A stretch of 64,000 nucleotides of DNA from an uncultured Macellibacteroides sp. Lineage in GTDB: Bacteria > Bacteroidota > Bacteroidia > Bacteroidales > Tannerellaceae. Each line of letters begins with the position of its first letter. Position 1 is the first letter of the stretch. Positions 18,562-26,866 of the stretch are shown here, in pieces. The stretch spans positions 4,397,458-4,461,457 of the forward strand of contig NZ_OY762974.1 of assembly GCF_963667135.1 (NCBI RefSeq), read 5' to 3'. Under the pieces are notes generated by a model, which did no database searches, was not told the DNA's origin, and was given only the letters and a program-made list of their open reading frames with translations. A program made the translations under genes and the position numbers.

Positions 18562-18569
18562 TATCTTTG
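18562..18569 (+). promoter_or_regulatory. Predicted -7 element of the glycogen synthase gene
   Basis: TATCTTTG, 34 bases upstream of the start codon, matches the phylum consensus. Confidence 0.5.
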
Positions 18570-18603
18570 CATCTGAAATATAACAGATTATAATCAATCT
18601 TAT

Positions 18604-20268
18604 ATGAGTACACCTATAACTACGCCAACTTATTTATTTGAAAGCAGCTGGGAAGTCTGCAATAAGGTAGGCGGAATATACACCGTATTGTCCACCAAAG
18701 CATATAGTCTCAAAAAAATCTTCAACGATAATGCTATTTTTATCGGACCAGACTTATGGTCCGAAGAATCTGCCGCAGATTTTATTAAAGATGATCTCCT
18801 TTTTGCAGAATGGAAACAGCACGCGGAAACTACAGACCAGTTAAATATTAAAGTTGGCAGATGGGATGTTCCAGGAAATCCACCTGTTATTTTGGTCGAT
18901 TTCAAGCCTTTCTATAAAGACAAGGATAAACTATTCTACTCTCTTTGGGAATCATACAAAGTAAATTCGATTAACGCTTACGGCGATTACGATGAATCCT
19001 GTATATTTGCCTATTCGGTTGGAAAAGTAATCGAAAGCTTCTACCACTATTTTAAGCTGAGTAATCAACCTGTAGTCGCTCAATTTAATGAGTGGATGCT
19101 TGGAATGGGCGCGCTATATATACAAAAACAACTTCCTGCTGTTGCTACGATTTTTACAACACACGCAACTTCAATCGGGAGGTCTATTGCCGGCAACAAT
19201 AAGGCTCTCTATGCCTATATGGATGGGTACAATGGAGATCAGATGGCTTACGAGCTAAACATGGAAGCCAAGCACTCTCTGGAAAAACAAGCAGCCATTC
19301 ATTCTGATTGTTTTACAACAGTTAGTGACATTACGGCTTATGAATGCAAAAAACTACTTCAGAAGGAACCTGATGTAGTTACTCCAAATGGTTTTGAACT
19401 TAATTTCGTTCCTGAAGGTGATGATTACGTAAACAAAAGAAAGGAAGCCCGTTCAAAGCTAATACGTGTAGCTGAAAAATTGTTTGGAAGTCCTGTATCA
19501 GAAAATGCCATCTTAATCTCAACAAGTGGCAGATATGAATACAGAAACAAAGGTATTGATATATTTATCGATGCAATGAGTCATATACGCACTTCGGGTG
19601 AACTACAACGGGAAATGATTGCATTTATAATGGTTCCGGCCAATGTTTACGACGCACGTGCTGATTTAAAAGAAATACTGGCGCAAGACTATGAAACCAA
19701 AGCTCCGCTACAGACACCATTCATCACTCATTGGCTTTACGATATGGAACACGACAAGATCGTAAATCACATTCGTCAGGCTGGCTTTACAAATGCAGCA
19801 TCCGATAAAATTAAAATTGTATATGTTCCTTGTTATCTTTCTGGTAACGATGGTATATTTAACACAGCCTACTATGATTTGCTCATTGGAATGGATGCCA
19901 CGATTTACCCTTCATATTACGAACCTTGGGGATATACACCAATGGAAAGCATAGCATTCGGGATTCCAACCATTACGACAAACCTTGCTGGCTTTGGTTT
20001 ATGGGCAAAGCACTTTGAGTCTGGCAACGATCTGAACGAAGGGGTTCAAGTTATCGAACGGACTGATTTTAATTATTTTGAAGTTGCTGATAGCATAGCA
20101 GCCTCTATCCTCTCGCTCTCACATAAAGACAAGAAAGAAAGAAATGAAATTCACAAGCACTGCTTTGACTTATCCAAAGAAGCAACGTGGAACAAATTCA
20201 TTCTTTATTATGAGAAAGCATTTGATAAATCTCTTGTGAATGCAAACAAAAGAATTGTTAAACATTAG
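18604..20268 (+). CDS. Glycogen synthase, GT3-like (eukaryotic type)
   Basis: Glycosyltransferase for glycogen chain elongation. The 554-residue protein starts with ESSWEVCNKVGGIYTVLSTKA, close to the N-terminal UDP-sugar site of animal and yeast glycogen synthases (family GT3) rather than bacterial GlgA (GT5, KTGGLADV). The C-terminal Rossmann domain contains the acidic pair in YPSYYEPWGYTPMESIAFGIPTITTNLAGFG, a GT3 hallmark. UDP-glucose is the expected donor. The downstream phosphorylase gene completes a synthesis and breakdown pair. The regulatory termini of eukaryotic enzymes are absent. Confidence 0.9.
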   Translation: MSTPITTPTYLFESSWEVCNKVGGIYTVLSTKAYSLKKIFNDNAIFIGPDLWSEESAADFIKDDLLFAEWKQHAETTDQLNIKVGRWDVPGNPPVILVDFKPFYKDKDKLFYSLWESYKVNSINAYGDYDESCIFAYSVGKVIESFYHYFKLSNQPVVAQFNEWMLGMGALYIQKQLPAVATIFTTHATSIGRSIAGNNKALYAYMDGYNGDQMAYELNMEAKHSLEKQAAIHSDCFTTVSDITAYECKKLLQKEPDVVTPNGFELNFVPEGDDYVNKRKEARSKLIRVAEKLFGSPVSENAILISTSGRYEYRNKGIDIFIDAMSHIRTSGELQREMIAFIMVPANVYDARADLKEILAQDYETKAPLQTPFITHWLYDMEHDKIVNHIRQAGFTNAASDKIKIVYVPCYLSGNDGIFNTAYYDLLIGMDATIYPSYYEPWGYTPMESIAFGIPTITTNLAGFGLWAKHFESGNDLNEGVQVIERTDFNYFEVADSIAASILSLSHKDKKERNEIHKHCFDLSKEATWNKFILYYEKAFDKSLVNANKRIVKH

Positions 20269-20289
20269 TGAGTATTTAACAGAGAATCT

Positions 20290-20297
20290 TATCTTTG
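20290..20297 (+). promoter_or_regulatory. Predicted -7 element of the glucan phosphorylase gene
   Basis: TATCTTTG lies 72 bases upstream of the phosphorylase start, so this gene probably has its own promoter besides read-through from the synthase. Confidence 0.5.
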
Positions 20298-20369
20298 CGA
20301 CAGATTCGTGTAAAATTTACTTCGATTTTATAGTCATATTTTCTTGATAAACTAAAAATATTCTCAATA

Positions 20370-22940
20370 ATGAAAATCAAAGCGAACAATGCAAATTCAC
20401 CCGTTTGGAAAGATGTGCATTCACATACGGTGCTACCTGAGAAGCTTGAACCTCTTCGCGAAATAGCATACAATCTTTGGTGGGTTTGGAATTATGAGGC
20501 AACAAGACTTTTTAATAAAATAGACAGCGACCTTTGGAAAAAAACCGAAGGGAATCCAGTACTCTTTCTGCAAAGTATTTCTTACAGACGAATGGAAGAA
20601 ATTATGGCAGATCAGGAATTTCTGGATGAGCTAAAAAATGTACATGATTTATTAAAGACCTATTTGAATGAAAAGCCAAATCCCATCCATCCATCTGTCG
20701 CCTATTTCAGTATGGAATATGGATTGGCAAACGTCCTTAAAATTTATTCCGGTGGTTTAGGCGTCTTGGCCGGCGATTATCTAAAAGAAGCCAGTGACAG
20801 CAATATAGATATGGCTGCAGTTGGTTTCTTGTATCGTTACGGTTACTTCACGCAGACACTTTCCATGGAGGGGCAGCAGATAGCCAATTACGAAGCTCAG
20901 GACTTTAATCACTTGCCAATCGCTCAGGTTAACGATAGCGATGGAAGTCCTCTCATTATCGAAGTACCTTTTCCAGGCCGTTTGGTCTATGCCCAGGTTT
21001 GGAAGGTTAGTGTTGGTCGTGTTCCTTTATATCTAATGGATACAGACATCAACCAAAATAGCGAATGGGATCGATCCATTACACATCAACTGTATGGAGG
21101 TGATTGGGAAAACAGAATGAAACAAGAATATCTTCTTGGCGTCGGGGGCATAATGATGCTTAATAAGCTTGGCATTAAAAAGCAGATATACCATTGCAAC
21201 GAAGGACATGCCGCGCTTATTAATGCTCAACGGCTTGTTGACTATATAGAAAATGACAAACTCACTTTTGACCAGGCGCTTGAAGTAGTAAGAGCCTCTT
21301 CTCTTTATACTGTACACACACCGGTTCCTGCCGGTCACGACTATTTTGAGGAAGATTTATTTGGTCGTTACATGGGCGAATTTCCTGCTAAATTAGGGAT
21401 TACCTGGCAGGAGTTTATTGATATGGGACGCGAAAATCCAGGCACGCACGAGAAATTTTCGATGAGCGTTTTTGCTCTTAATACCTGTCAGGAAGCTAAT
21501 GGTGTTAGCTGGTTGCATGGAAAAGTCTCACAAAAAATGTTTGCGCCGATATGGAAAGGATATTTTCCTGACGAATTACATGTTAGCTGGGTGACCAATG
21601 GAGTTCATATGCCAACATGGGCTACTTCAGAATGGAAACAATTTTATGCAAAAACTTTTGATAAAAATTTCTTTAAAGATCAGTCTAATAAGTCTATCTG
21701 GAATGCAATTAATAAAGTCCCGGACGAAGATATCTGGAGCATCCGCAAGACTCTTAAAAACAAATTGGTTGATTATATCCGCGTTCAGTTTAAAGAAAAC
21801 TGGCTAAAAAATCAGGGTGATCCATCTCAAGTCGTTTCGATTCTCGACAAAATTAATCCAAATGCACTTCTTATTGGCTTTGGTCGTCGTTTTGCCACTT
21901 ACAAACGAGCCCACCTGTTGTTTACTGATTTGGATAGATTGTCTAAGATTCTTAACAATCAAGAACATCCGATTCAGTTTATTTATACTGGAAAAGCACA
22001 CCCGGCTGATGGTGGAGGACAAGGACTGATTAAACATATTGTTGAAATATCTCGCCGTCCCGAATTTCTTGGAAAAATTATTTTCCTCGAAAATTACGAT
22101 ATGCGTCTGGCCCGTCGCTTGATATCCGGAGTAGATGTATGGCTAAACACCCCTACCCGTCCGTTGGAAGCTTCTGGTACTTCAGGAGAAAAGGCCGAAA
22201 TGAATGGTGTTCTGAATTTCTCTGTTCTCGATGGCTGGTGGTACGAAGGGTACAAAGAAGGAGCCGGTTGGGCGCTTACAGACAAGCGAACATACGAAAA
22301 CCAGCAATATCAGGATCAGTTGGATGCTGCAACAATTTACAGTATACTTGAAAACGAAATTATACCAACTTACTATGCAAAAAACAGTAAGGGATATTCG
22401 CCCGAATGGATTCAATATATAAAGAACTCCATCTCTCAGATAGCTCCGGACTATACGATGAAGCGAATGCTGGATGATTATATTGAACGATTCTATAATA
22501 AACTTGCCACACGCTCGGCCAATTTGCATGCAAACAACTTTGAAAAGGCAAAAGAAATAGCCGCATGGAAAGAAGAAGTAGATGCACATTGGGATAGCTT
22601 TGTTGTGGATTCCATATCTTATGGTGAAGAATTACGCTCTTCAGGTCCGGTTCTCGGTCATGAACTAAGTATTAATGTTGTTTTAGACAGAAAAGATCTG
22701 AAAGGAATGTTAGGCATCGAACTTGTTGTAGCAAGAGAAAAAAAGGATACAAATGAAATCTCTTTTGTCAAAGCCTACAATTTCATGCTCACTAAAGAAG
22801 AAGGCTCCAAACTTTATTTTGAGCTTAAAATAGTGCCAAGTATTGCAGGATCTGTTAAGCTGGGATTAAGGGCATTCCCTGTTAACAAAGACCTTCCTCA
22901 TCGGATGGATTTTGCTTATGTTCGCTGGATACAACTCTAA
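20370..22940 (+). CDS. glgP: Alpha-glucan phosphorylase
   Basis: Pyridoxal-phosphate enzyme that releases glucose 1-phosphate from glycogen. The 856-residue protein has the N-terminal DUF3417 segment ([15 protein letters not shown]), then [39 protein letters not shown], and [11 protein letters not shown]-like [12 protein letters not shown]. The cofactor Lys is Lys608 in [11 protein letters not shown], followed by DGWW. This is the bacterial/archaeal short-helix phosphorylase group (GT35). The product would enter glycolysis through the phosphoglucomutase at 36.6 kb. A strong bidirectional terminator follows 10 bases after the stop. Confidence 0.95.
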   Translation: MKIKANNANSPVWKDVHSHTVLPEKLEPLREIAYNLWWVWNYEATRLFNKIDSDLWKKTEGNPVLFLQSISYRRMEEIMADQEFLDELKNVHDLLKTYLNEKPNPIHPSVAYFSMEYGLANVLKIYSGGLGVLAGDYLKEASDSNIDMAAVGFLYRYGYFTQTLSMEGQQIANYEAQDFNHLPIAQVNDSDGSPLIIEVPFPGRLVYAQVWKVSVGRVPLYLMDTDINQNSEWDRSITHQLYGGDWENRMKQEYLLGVGGIMMLNKLGIKKQIYHCNEGHAALINAQRLVDYIENDKLTFDQALEVVRASSLYTVHTPVPAGHDYFEEDLFGRYMGEFPAKLGITWQEFIDMGRENPGTHEKFSMSVFALNTCQEANGVSWLHGKVSQKMFAPIWKGYFPDELHVSWVTNGVHMPTWATSEWKQFYAKTFDKNFFKDQSNKSIWNAINKVPDEDIWSIRKTLKNKLVDYIRVQFKENWLKNQGDPSQVVSILDKINPNALLIGFGRRFATYKRAHLLFTDLDRLSKILNNQEHPIQFIYTGKAHPADGGGQGLIKHIVEISRRPEFLGKIIFLENYDMRLARRLISGVDVWLNTPTRPLEASGTSGEKAEMNGVLNFSVLDGWWYEGYKEGAGWALTDKRTYENQQYQDQLDAATIYSILENEIIPTYYAKNSKGYSPEWIQYIKNSISQIAPDYTMKRMLDDYIERFYNKLATRSANLHANNFEKAKEIAAWKEEVDAHWDSFVVDSISYGEELRSSGPVLGHELSINVVLDRKDLKGMLGIELVVAREKKDTNEISFVKAYNFMLTKEEGSKLYFELKIVPSIAGSVKLGLRAFPVNKDLPHRMDFAYVRWIQL

Positions 22941-22950
22941 GTATACTTTA

Positions 22951-22996
22951 TAAAAATAAGAAAGCCCGATCGTTTGATCGGGCTTTCTTATTTTTA
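22951..22996. terminator. Bidirectional terminator with a perfect 21-bp stem
   Basis: Arms at 22951-22971 and 22976-22996 are exactly complementary around a GTTT loop, with an A-rich start and T-rich end, so it works for both glgP and the convergent OmpP1 gene. Confidence 0.92.
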
Positions 22997-23008
22997 TATT
23001 GATATTAA

Positions 23009-24379
23009 TCAGAATGCATAAGAAATTCCAAGAGATGAATTAAAGGCATTTACCTCATAATGCCCTCCAAATGTTTTAGTTAAATCTTTCGGATCGTATG
23101 GATAAGAGCCATCACGACCAAATCCGGTAACATACGCAAATGCCATATCGATCGACAACCTTTGAAGCGGACGAAAGCTCAAACCTGTTGTAAGTCCAAA
23201 CTTATTCATACTAGGAGTTTCAGGATTAAGAAATTCACTTGGTACAGGAGACTCATCATAATAGGCCCCTAAACGAAGATCTAAACGGTTGGTTGCAGCA
23301 AACTGACCTCCTAAGCGATAAATGCAGGTGTTTTCATACATTTTAGGGGCATTGATACTATATCCGTCTAATACCTCCTGAGAGAACTGCACATTCAACT
23401 TATCGTAGGCACTCCATCCTACAAACTGAACTTCACCTGTAAGAAGTAAACGATCGGTTGGTTTATAACTAACAGCAACATTCAAATTAGAAGGCAATGG
23501 AAGTTCCGCAGTAAAAGTCCCTCTGTCGAGAGGAGGAACACCAATCTTTTTATCAGCTGGCAGATATGTATTCGCAACTGTTAAAATCTGATTTAGAGCG
23601 GCCTCATTCGCATAATTCATCGTTGCATGCCCTTCGGGAACCTTCATAGTTACTTTCGAACGGTAAGAAACCCCTAAAGTAATTTTATCAGAAACATCAT
23701 ACATTGCTCCTACATTATACCCAATTTTAACTCCGGCATCTCCAGCTAATGTAGCTGAGGCGGCATCAATATCTTTTAAAAGATCCAATCCATCTTTAAT
23801 TAGTGGTGCAAAGGGAGTCTGACGAAGTGCTTCCAGTCCTCCGGCAGGAATCAGTGCACGGCTAAGCGAAAAATCACCATACATAACCATCAATCCAGCC
23901 CCAAAGCTTAAACGATCAAATGGACGATAAGAAACAGTCGGTTGAATCGAGAACGACTTTAATGAGATGTCTTGTACTAAACGAGAACCAGCCCAATTGA
24001 CTCCCCAATTAATAGAACTACCGTAAGGAGTAGTAACACTTACGCCAGCAGCCAAATTATCATAAATCTTAAAGCCTGCATATAAATATAAAGGCGTTCC
24101 AATTGGATTGTCCGTCTTATGTTTATAATCTCCACTCGTGCTTTTATACTTCATACTTCCAAATATAGCACTGGCTCCGGCTGACAAGCTTATATTTTCT
24201 TTCATAAAACTTAATCCGGCAGGATTGAAATGCATACTCTCAGCACCAAGTTTCAAAGAAGCTCCTGCATGTCCCATACCAGCCTGCTTTGAACTCTGCA
24301 AATTGACCTGATAGCCCTCGGCCGAAGCATTAAATACAATTACAAGAAACAAACTTGCTAAAACGATGATTCTCTTCAT
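23009..24379 (-). CDS. OmpP1/FadL-family outer membrane channel
   Basis: A 456-residue outer-membrane beta-barrel of the FadL family, which takes up long-chain fatty acids and other hydrophobic compounds. From MKRIIVLASLFLVIVFNASAEG at 24379 there is a clear signal peptide. The mature N-terminus GYQVNLQSSKQAGMGHAGASLKLGAESMHFNPAGLSFM is the FadL hatch signature. Alternating amphipathic strands run to the C-terminal aromatic residue (SLGISYAF). The longer reading from 24499 places 40 extra residues before the signal and is rejected because the promoter lies inside it. Substrate is unknown. Confidence 0.9.
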   Translation of the reverse strand: MKRIIVLASLFLVIVFNASAEGYQVNLQSSKQAGMGHAGASLKLGAESMHFNPAGLSFMKENISLSAGASAIFGSMKYKSTSGDYKHKTDNPIGTPLYLYAGFKIYDNLAAGVSVTTPYGSSINWGVNWAGSRLVQDISLKSFSIQPTVSYRPFDRLSFGAGLMVMYGDFSLSRALIPAGGLEALRQTPFAPLIKDGLDLLKDIDAASATLAGDAGVKIGYNVGAMYDVSDKITLGVSYRSKVTMKVPEGHATMNYANEAALNQILTVANTYLPADKKIGVPPLDRGTFTAELPLPSNLNVAVSYKPTDRLLLTGEVQFVGWSAYDKLNVQFSQEVLDGYSINAPKMYENTCIYRLGGQFAATNRLDLRLGAYYDESPVPSEFLNPETPSMNKFGLTTGLSFRPLQRLSIDMAFAYVTGFGRDGSYPYDPKDLTKTFGGHYEVNAFNSSLGISYAF

Positions 24380-24433
24380 AAACACTATTTTAATTTTTAC
24401 CTGATTTGCTTGATTTTCAAGACAAATGAGGGG

Positions 24434-24441
24434 CAAAGATA
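24434..24441 (-). promoter_or_regulatory. Predicted -7 element of the OmpP1 gene
   Basis: TATCTTTG on the minus strand gives a start of transcription near 24427 and fixes the start codon at 24379. Confidence 0.5.
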
Positions 24442-24607
24442 TATACTTTTTTAATATATTACACATTTTGACATAAAATGTGCAGCACAAAACATTCAAT
24501 TCTGTGCAAACAACCTTAGTAAACAGCCAAACTATTTTTGCATTTAAAGCAAATTCTTCGATAATTTATGAAGAAAACATGTTTCATTTTTTATTACAAT
24601 TCAATTC

Positions 24608-24640
24608 TTTTGGTTGAGAAAAAGATAGTTTGTATTTTTG
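24608..24640 (+). promoter_or_regulatory. Promoter of queC-queF
   Basis: TTTTG at 24608-24612 and TATTTTTG at 24633-24640 are separated by 20 bases, a good match to the Bacteroidota -33/-7 promoter. Transcription would begin near 24647, just ahead of the aptamer. Confidence 0.65.
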
Positions 24641-24660
24641 TATCCGAAGGGATTTTCTTC

Positions 24661-24692
24661 CGTGTACTTGCAATACCACGTAAAAAACAAGG
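24661..24692 (+). promoter_or_regulatory. preQ1-I-like riboswitch aptamer before queC
   Basis: The order of parts follows a class I preQ1 aptamer. P1 is CGTG (24661-24664) with CACG (24677-24680). L1 is TA, the P2 5' strand is CTTG (24667-24670) and L2 is CAATA. The unpaired C24676 directly before the P1 3' strand matches the ligand-reading cytosine. The A-rich L3 TAAAAAA is followed by CAAG (24688-24691), which pairs with CTTG to close the pseudoknot. The spacing equals the B. subtilis queC aptamer as I recall it (2, 4, 5, 1). P1 is one pair shorter. The controlled genes make preQ0/preQ1, which is what such a switch senses. Downstream, AGGAA can pair with TTCCT, or that strand with GGAA, giving possible alternative folds; the expression platform is not clear. 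Confidence 0.72.
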
Positions 24693-24777
24693 AACAACTT
24701 ATATAATTTTCCTAACGGAATTTCAAAGTATATACAGAACTCTCCCCTCCTATTTATTAACTGTAAAAGAAACAAGT

Positions 24778-25437
24778 ATGAAAAAAGAAGCCGCAATGGT
24801 TTGTTTTTCAGGGGGACAAGATTCCACAACATGCCTTTTCTGGGCTAAAAAACATTTTAAGCATGTAGAATCAGTATGTTTTACGTATGGACAAAAACAT
24901 TCTGCTGAAACTATGGTTGCGCATAGCATAGCCGATAATGCCGGAATTCCGTTTCAACTTCTGGATGTATCTTTATTAGGACAGCTTTCCAGCAACTCAT
25001 TAACAGACAGTTCTATCGAAATGGATACAGAAAAGCCCTCCGATAGCTACCCAAATACATTTGTGCCAGGTAGAAACATGGTATTCCTTACATTGGCAGC
25101 CATCCTTGCCAGAAGCAAGGGAATCTTTAATCTTGTTACCGGCGTTTCGGAGGCTGACTTTAGTGGATATCCTGACTGTAGAGATACCTTTATCCGATCA
25201 CTTAATGTAACTCTTAATCTGGCCATGGATGAACAATTTATTATTCACACACCGCTGATGGATAAAAATAAAAGTGAGGTATGGGAAATGGCAGACAAGC
25301 TGGAGGTATTTGATCTGATAAGAAATCAGACGCTAACATGCTATAATGGCATTCTTGCCGACGGGTGCGGTCATTGTCCGGCCTGTAAATTAAGAAAAGA
25401 AGGATTAGAAAACTATTTAAAACGTAAAAATAACTAG
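24778..25437 (+). CDS. queC: 7-cyano-7-deazaguanine (preQ0) synthase
   Basis: ATP-dependent conversion of 7-carboxy-7-deazaguanine to preQ0 in queuosine synthesis. The 219-residue protein starts [19 protein letters not shown], with the P-loop-like SGGQDS of the ATP pyrophosphatase fold, and has the zinc cysteines in [13 protein letters not shown] near the C-terminus. The reading frame is open to 24568, but the added 70 residues cover the promoter and aptamer and are not family-like, so 24778 is the start. queF begins one base after the stop. queD and queE are not in this cluster. Confidence 0.95.
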   Translation: MKKEAAMVCFSGGQDSTTCLFWAKKHFKHVESVCFTYGQKHSAETMVAHSIADNAGIPFQLLDVSLLGQLSSNSLTDSSIEMDTEKPSDSYPNTFVPGRNMVFLTLAAILARSKGIFNLVTGVSEADFSGYPDCRDTFIRSLNVTLNLAMDEQFIIHTPLMDKNKSEVWEMADKLEVFDLIRNQTLTCYNGILADGCGHCPACKLRKEGLENYLKRKNN

Positions 25438-25438
25438 A

Positions 25439-25891
25439 ATGAACGAGCAAGAATTAAGCTTACTAGGAGGCAAAACCGTATATAAAAGTGACTATACGCC
25501 CGAAGTCCTTGAGGCTTTCACAAACAAGCATCAGGACAACGATTATTGGGTACGCTTCAATTGTCCCGAATTTACAAGTTTATGCCCGATTACCGGTCAA
25601 CCCGATTTTGCAACGATATATATAGACTATATTCCTGACATAAAAATGGTCGAGAGTAAAAGTTTAAAACTATATTTATTTAGCTTCCGTAATCATGGTG
25701 CTTTTCATGAAGACTGTGTAAACATTATCATGAAAGACTTAATAAGACTTATGGAACCCAAATACATCGAAGTTAAAGGAATCTTCACGCCTAGAGGTGG
25801 TATCAGCATTTACCCGTTCTGTAACTATGGCAGAAAAGGAACTAAATACGAAGGACTCGCAGAAAAACGTCTTTTCGCGCACAACTCATAA
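25439..25891 (+). CDS. queF: NADPH-dependent preQ0 reductase
   Basis: Reduces the nitrile of preQ0 to the amine preQ1. The 150-residue protein is a single-domain (YkvM-type) QueF. The catalytic Cys lies in [21 protein letters not shown], and [11 protein letters not shown] provides the conserved Glu-type site region of the T-fold. It follows queC with one base between them, so both are under the same leader. A hairpin terminator follows. Confidence 0.95.
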   Translation: MNEQELSLLGGKTVYKSDYTPEVLEAFTNKHQDNDYWVRFNCPEFTSLCPITGQPDFATIYIDYIPDIKMVESKSLKLYLFSFRNHGAFHEDCVNIIMKDLIRLMEPKYIEVKGIFTPRGGISIYPFCNYGRKGTKYEGLAEKRLFAHNS

Positions 25892-25902
25892 TAGGATTTA
25901 CA

Positions 25903-25935
25903 GAAAAAAGTATTGTACAAAATAATACTTTTTTC
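25903..25935 (+). terminator. Intrinsic terminator of queC-queF
   Basis: Perfect 12-base arms (GAAAAAAGTATT and its complement) around a 9-base loop, ending in a T run 11 bases after the queF stop. Confidence 0.8.
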
Positions 25936-25968
25936 ACCTATTCAGAAGCACAATTATAAATAATTATG

Positions 25969-25976
25969 TAAGTTTG
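25969..25976 (+). promoter_or_regulatory. Predicted -7 element of the DUF1080 gene
   Basis: TAAGTTTG, 37 bases upstream of the start codon, matches TAnnTTTG. Confidence 0.5.
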
Positions 25977-26013
25977 CAACTTAAATTGATTTTAAACTTA
26001 AATTTAATAGACC

Positions 26014-26808
26014 ATGATTAAACGTATGATCCCCGTGAAAGCGGTTTTGGCCACGATTGCATGTACTGCATGTGTAGGCTTGCAGGCTCAAGAACAATAT
26101 CCTCAACCAGAAAAAATGACTCCAGGAATGTCTGAATACTGGACACCGCAACCAAGTGTTGTAACTCCCGGAACGACTTCTTCCAATGCTTTTCTTAGTG
26201 CACCTTCGGATGCTATCATTCTTTTTGACGGCAAAGATCTTTCCGCATGGAAGAGTGTTAATACTGGAGGACAAGCTGAATGGACCGTTAAAAATGGAGC
26301 TTTCACTGTAAATAAAAAAGCTGGGGACATTCAAACTAAAGACGAATTTAACGATTTCCAGCTTCATATTGAATGGCAAATTCCAGCAAACATTTCCGGG
26401 AAAAGTCAGGCAAGAGGTAACAGCGGCATCTTTTTACAAGGAAAGTACGAAATCCAGGTTTTAGATTGTTATGAAAACCAAACCTACGTAAATGGTCAGA
26501 CCGGAAGTATTTACAAACAAACCCCTCCTCTCGCCAATGCCATGCGTAAACCAGGCGAATGGAATGTATACGATATTATTTATACGGCACCTGTATTTAA
26601 GGAAGATGGCACCTACCGTGTACCACCTCGTGTAACAGTAATTCAAAATGGCATAGTTCTTCAAAACAACACTACAATACTTGGAACAACCGAATATATT
26701 GGTTTTCCAAAAGTAGTAAAACATGGAGCAGGTCCGATAGTTCTTCAGTCTCACGGAGATCCAAGCGAACCAATTAGCTTCAGAAATGTTTGGTTAAGAA
26801 AATTATAA
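26014..26808 (+). CDS. Exported DUF1080 (3-keto-disaccharide hydrolase) protein
   Basis: A 264-residue protein with a signal peptide (VKAVLATIACTACVGLQAQ) and a DUF1080 concanavalin-like sandwich. Typical segments are ILFDGKDLSAWKS, WTVKNGAFTV, DIQTKDEFNDFQLHIEWQIP, GNSGIFLQGKYEIQVLDCYEN and the C-terminal ISFRNVWLRKL. Members of this family hydrolyse 3-keto-glycosides or bind sugars in the periplasm. It is monocistronic with a terminator. Without a neighbouring dehydrogenase or SusCD pair, its substrate cannot be named. Confidence 0.88.
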   Translation: MIKRMIPVKAVLATIACTACVGLQAQEQYPQPEKMTPGMSEYWTPQPSVVTPGTTSSNAFLSAPSDAIILFDGKDLSAWKSVNTGGQAEWTVKNGAFTVNKKAGDIQTKDEFNDFQLHIEWQIPANISGKSQARGNSGIFLQGKYEIQVLDCYENQTYVNGQTGSIYKQTPPLANAMRKPGEWNVYDIIYTAPVFKEDGTYRVPPRVTVIQNGIVLQNNTTILGTTEYIGFPKVVKHGAGPIVLQSHGDPSEPISFRNVWLRKL

Positions 26809-26813
26809 AACAA

Positions 26814-26852
26814 AACAAGGGCTGCATTTCTAAACAAATTGCAGCCCTTGTT
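26814..26852. terminator. Bidirectional terminator between DUF1080 gene and dnaX
   Basis: Thirteen-base arms AACAAGGGCTGCA and TGCAGCCCTTGTT around a 13-base loop, between two convergent genes. Confidence 0.8.
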
Positions 26853-26866
26853 GTATTTTATTAGAA

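Noticed and set aside
24568-24777. In-frame 70-residue N-terminal extension of QueC
   Set aside because: It covers the promoter and the preQ1-like aptamer, and the added residues do not resemble the family; the frame is open by chance.
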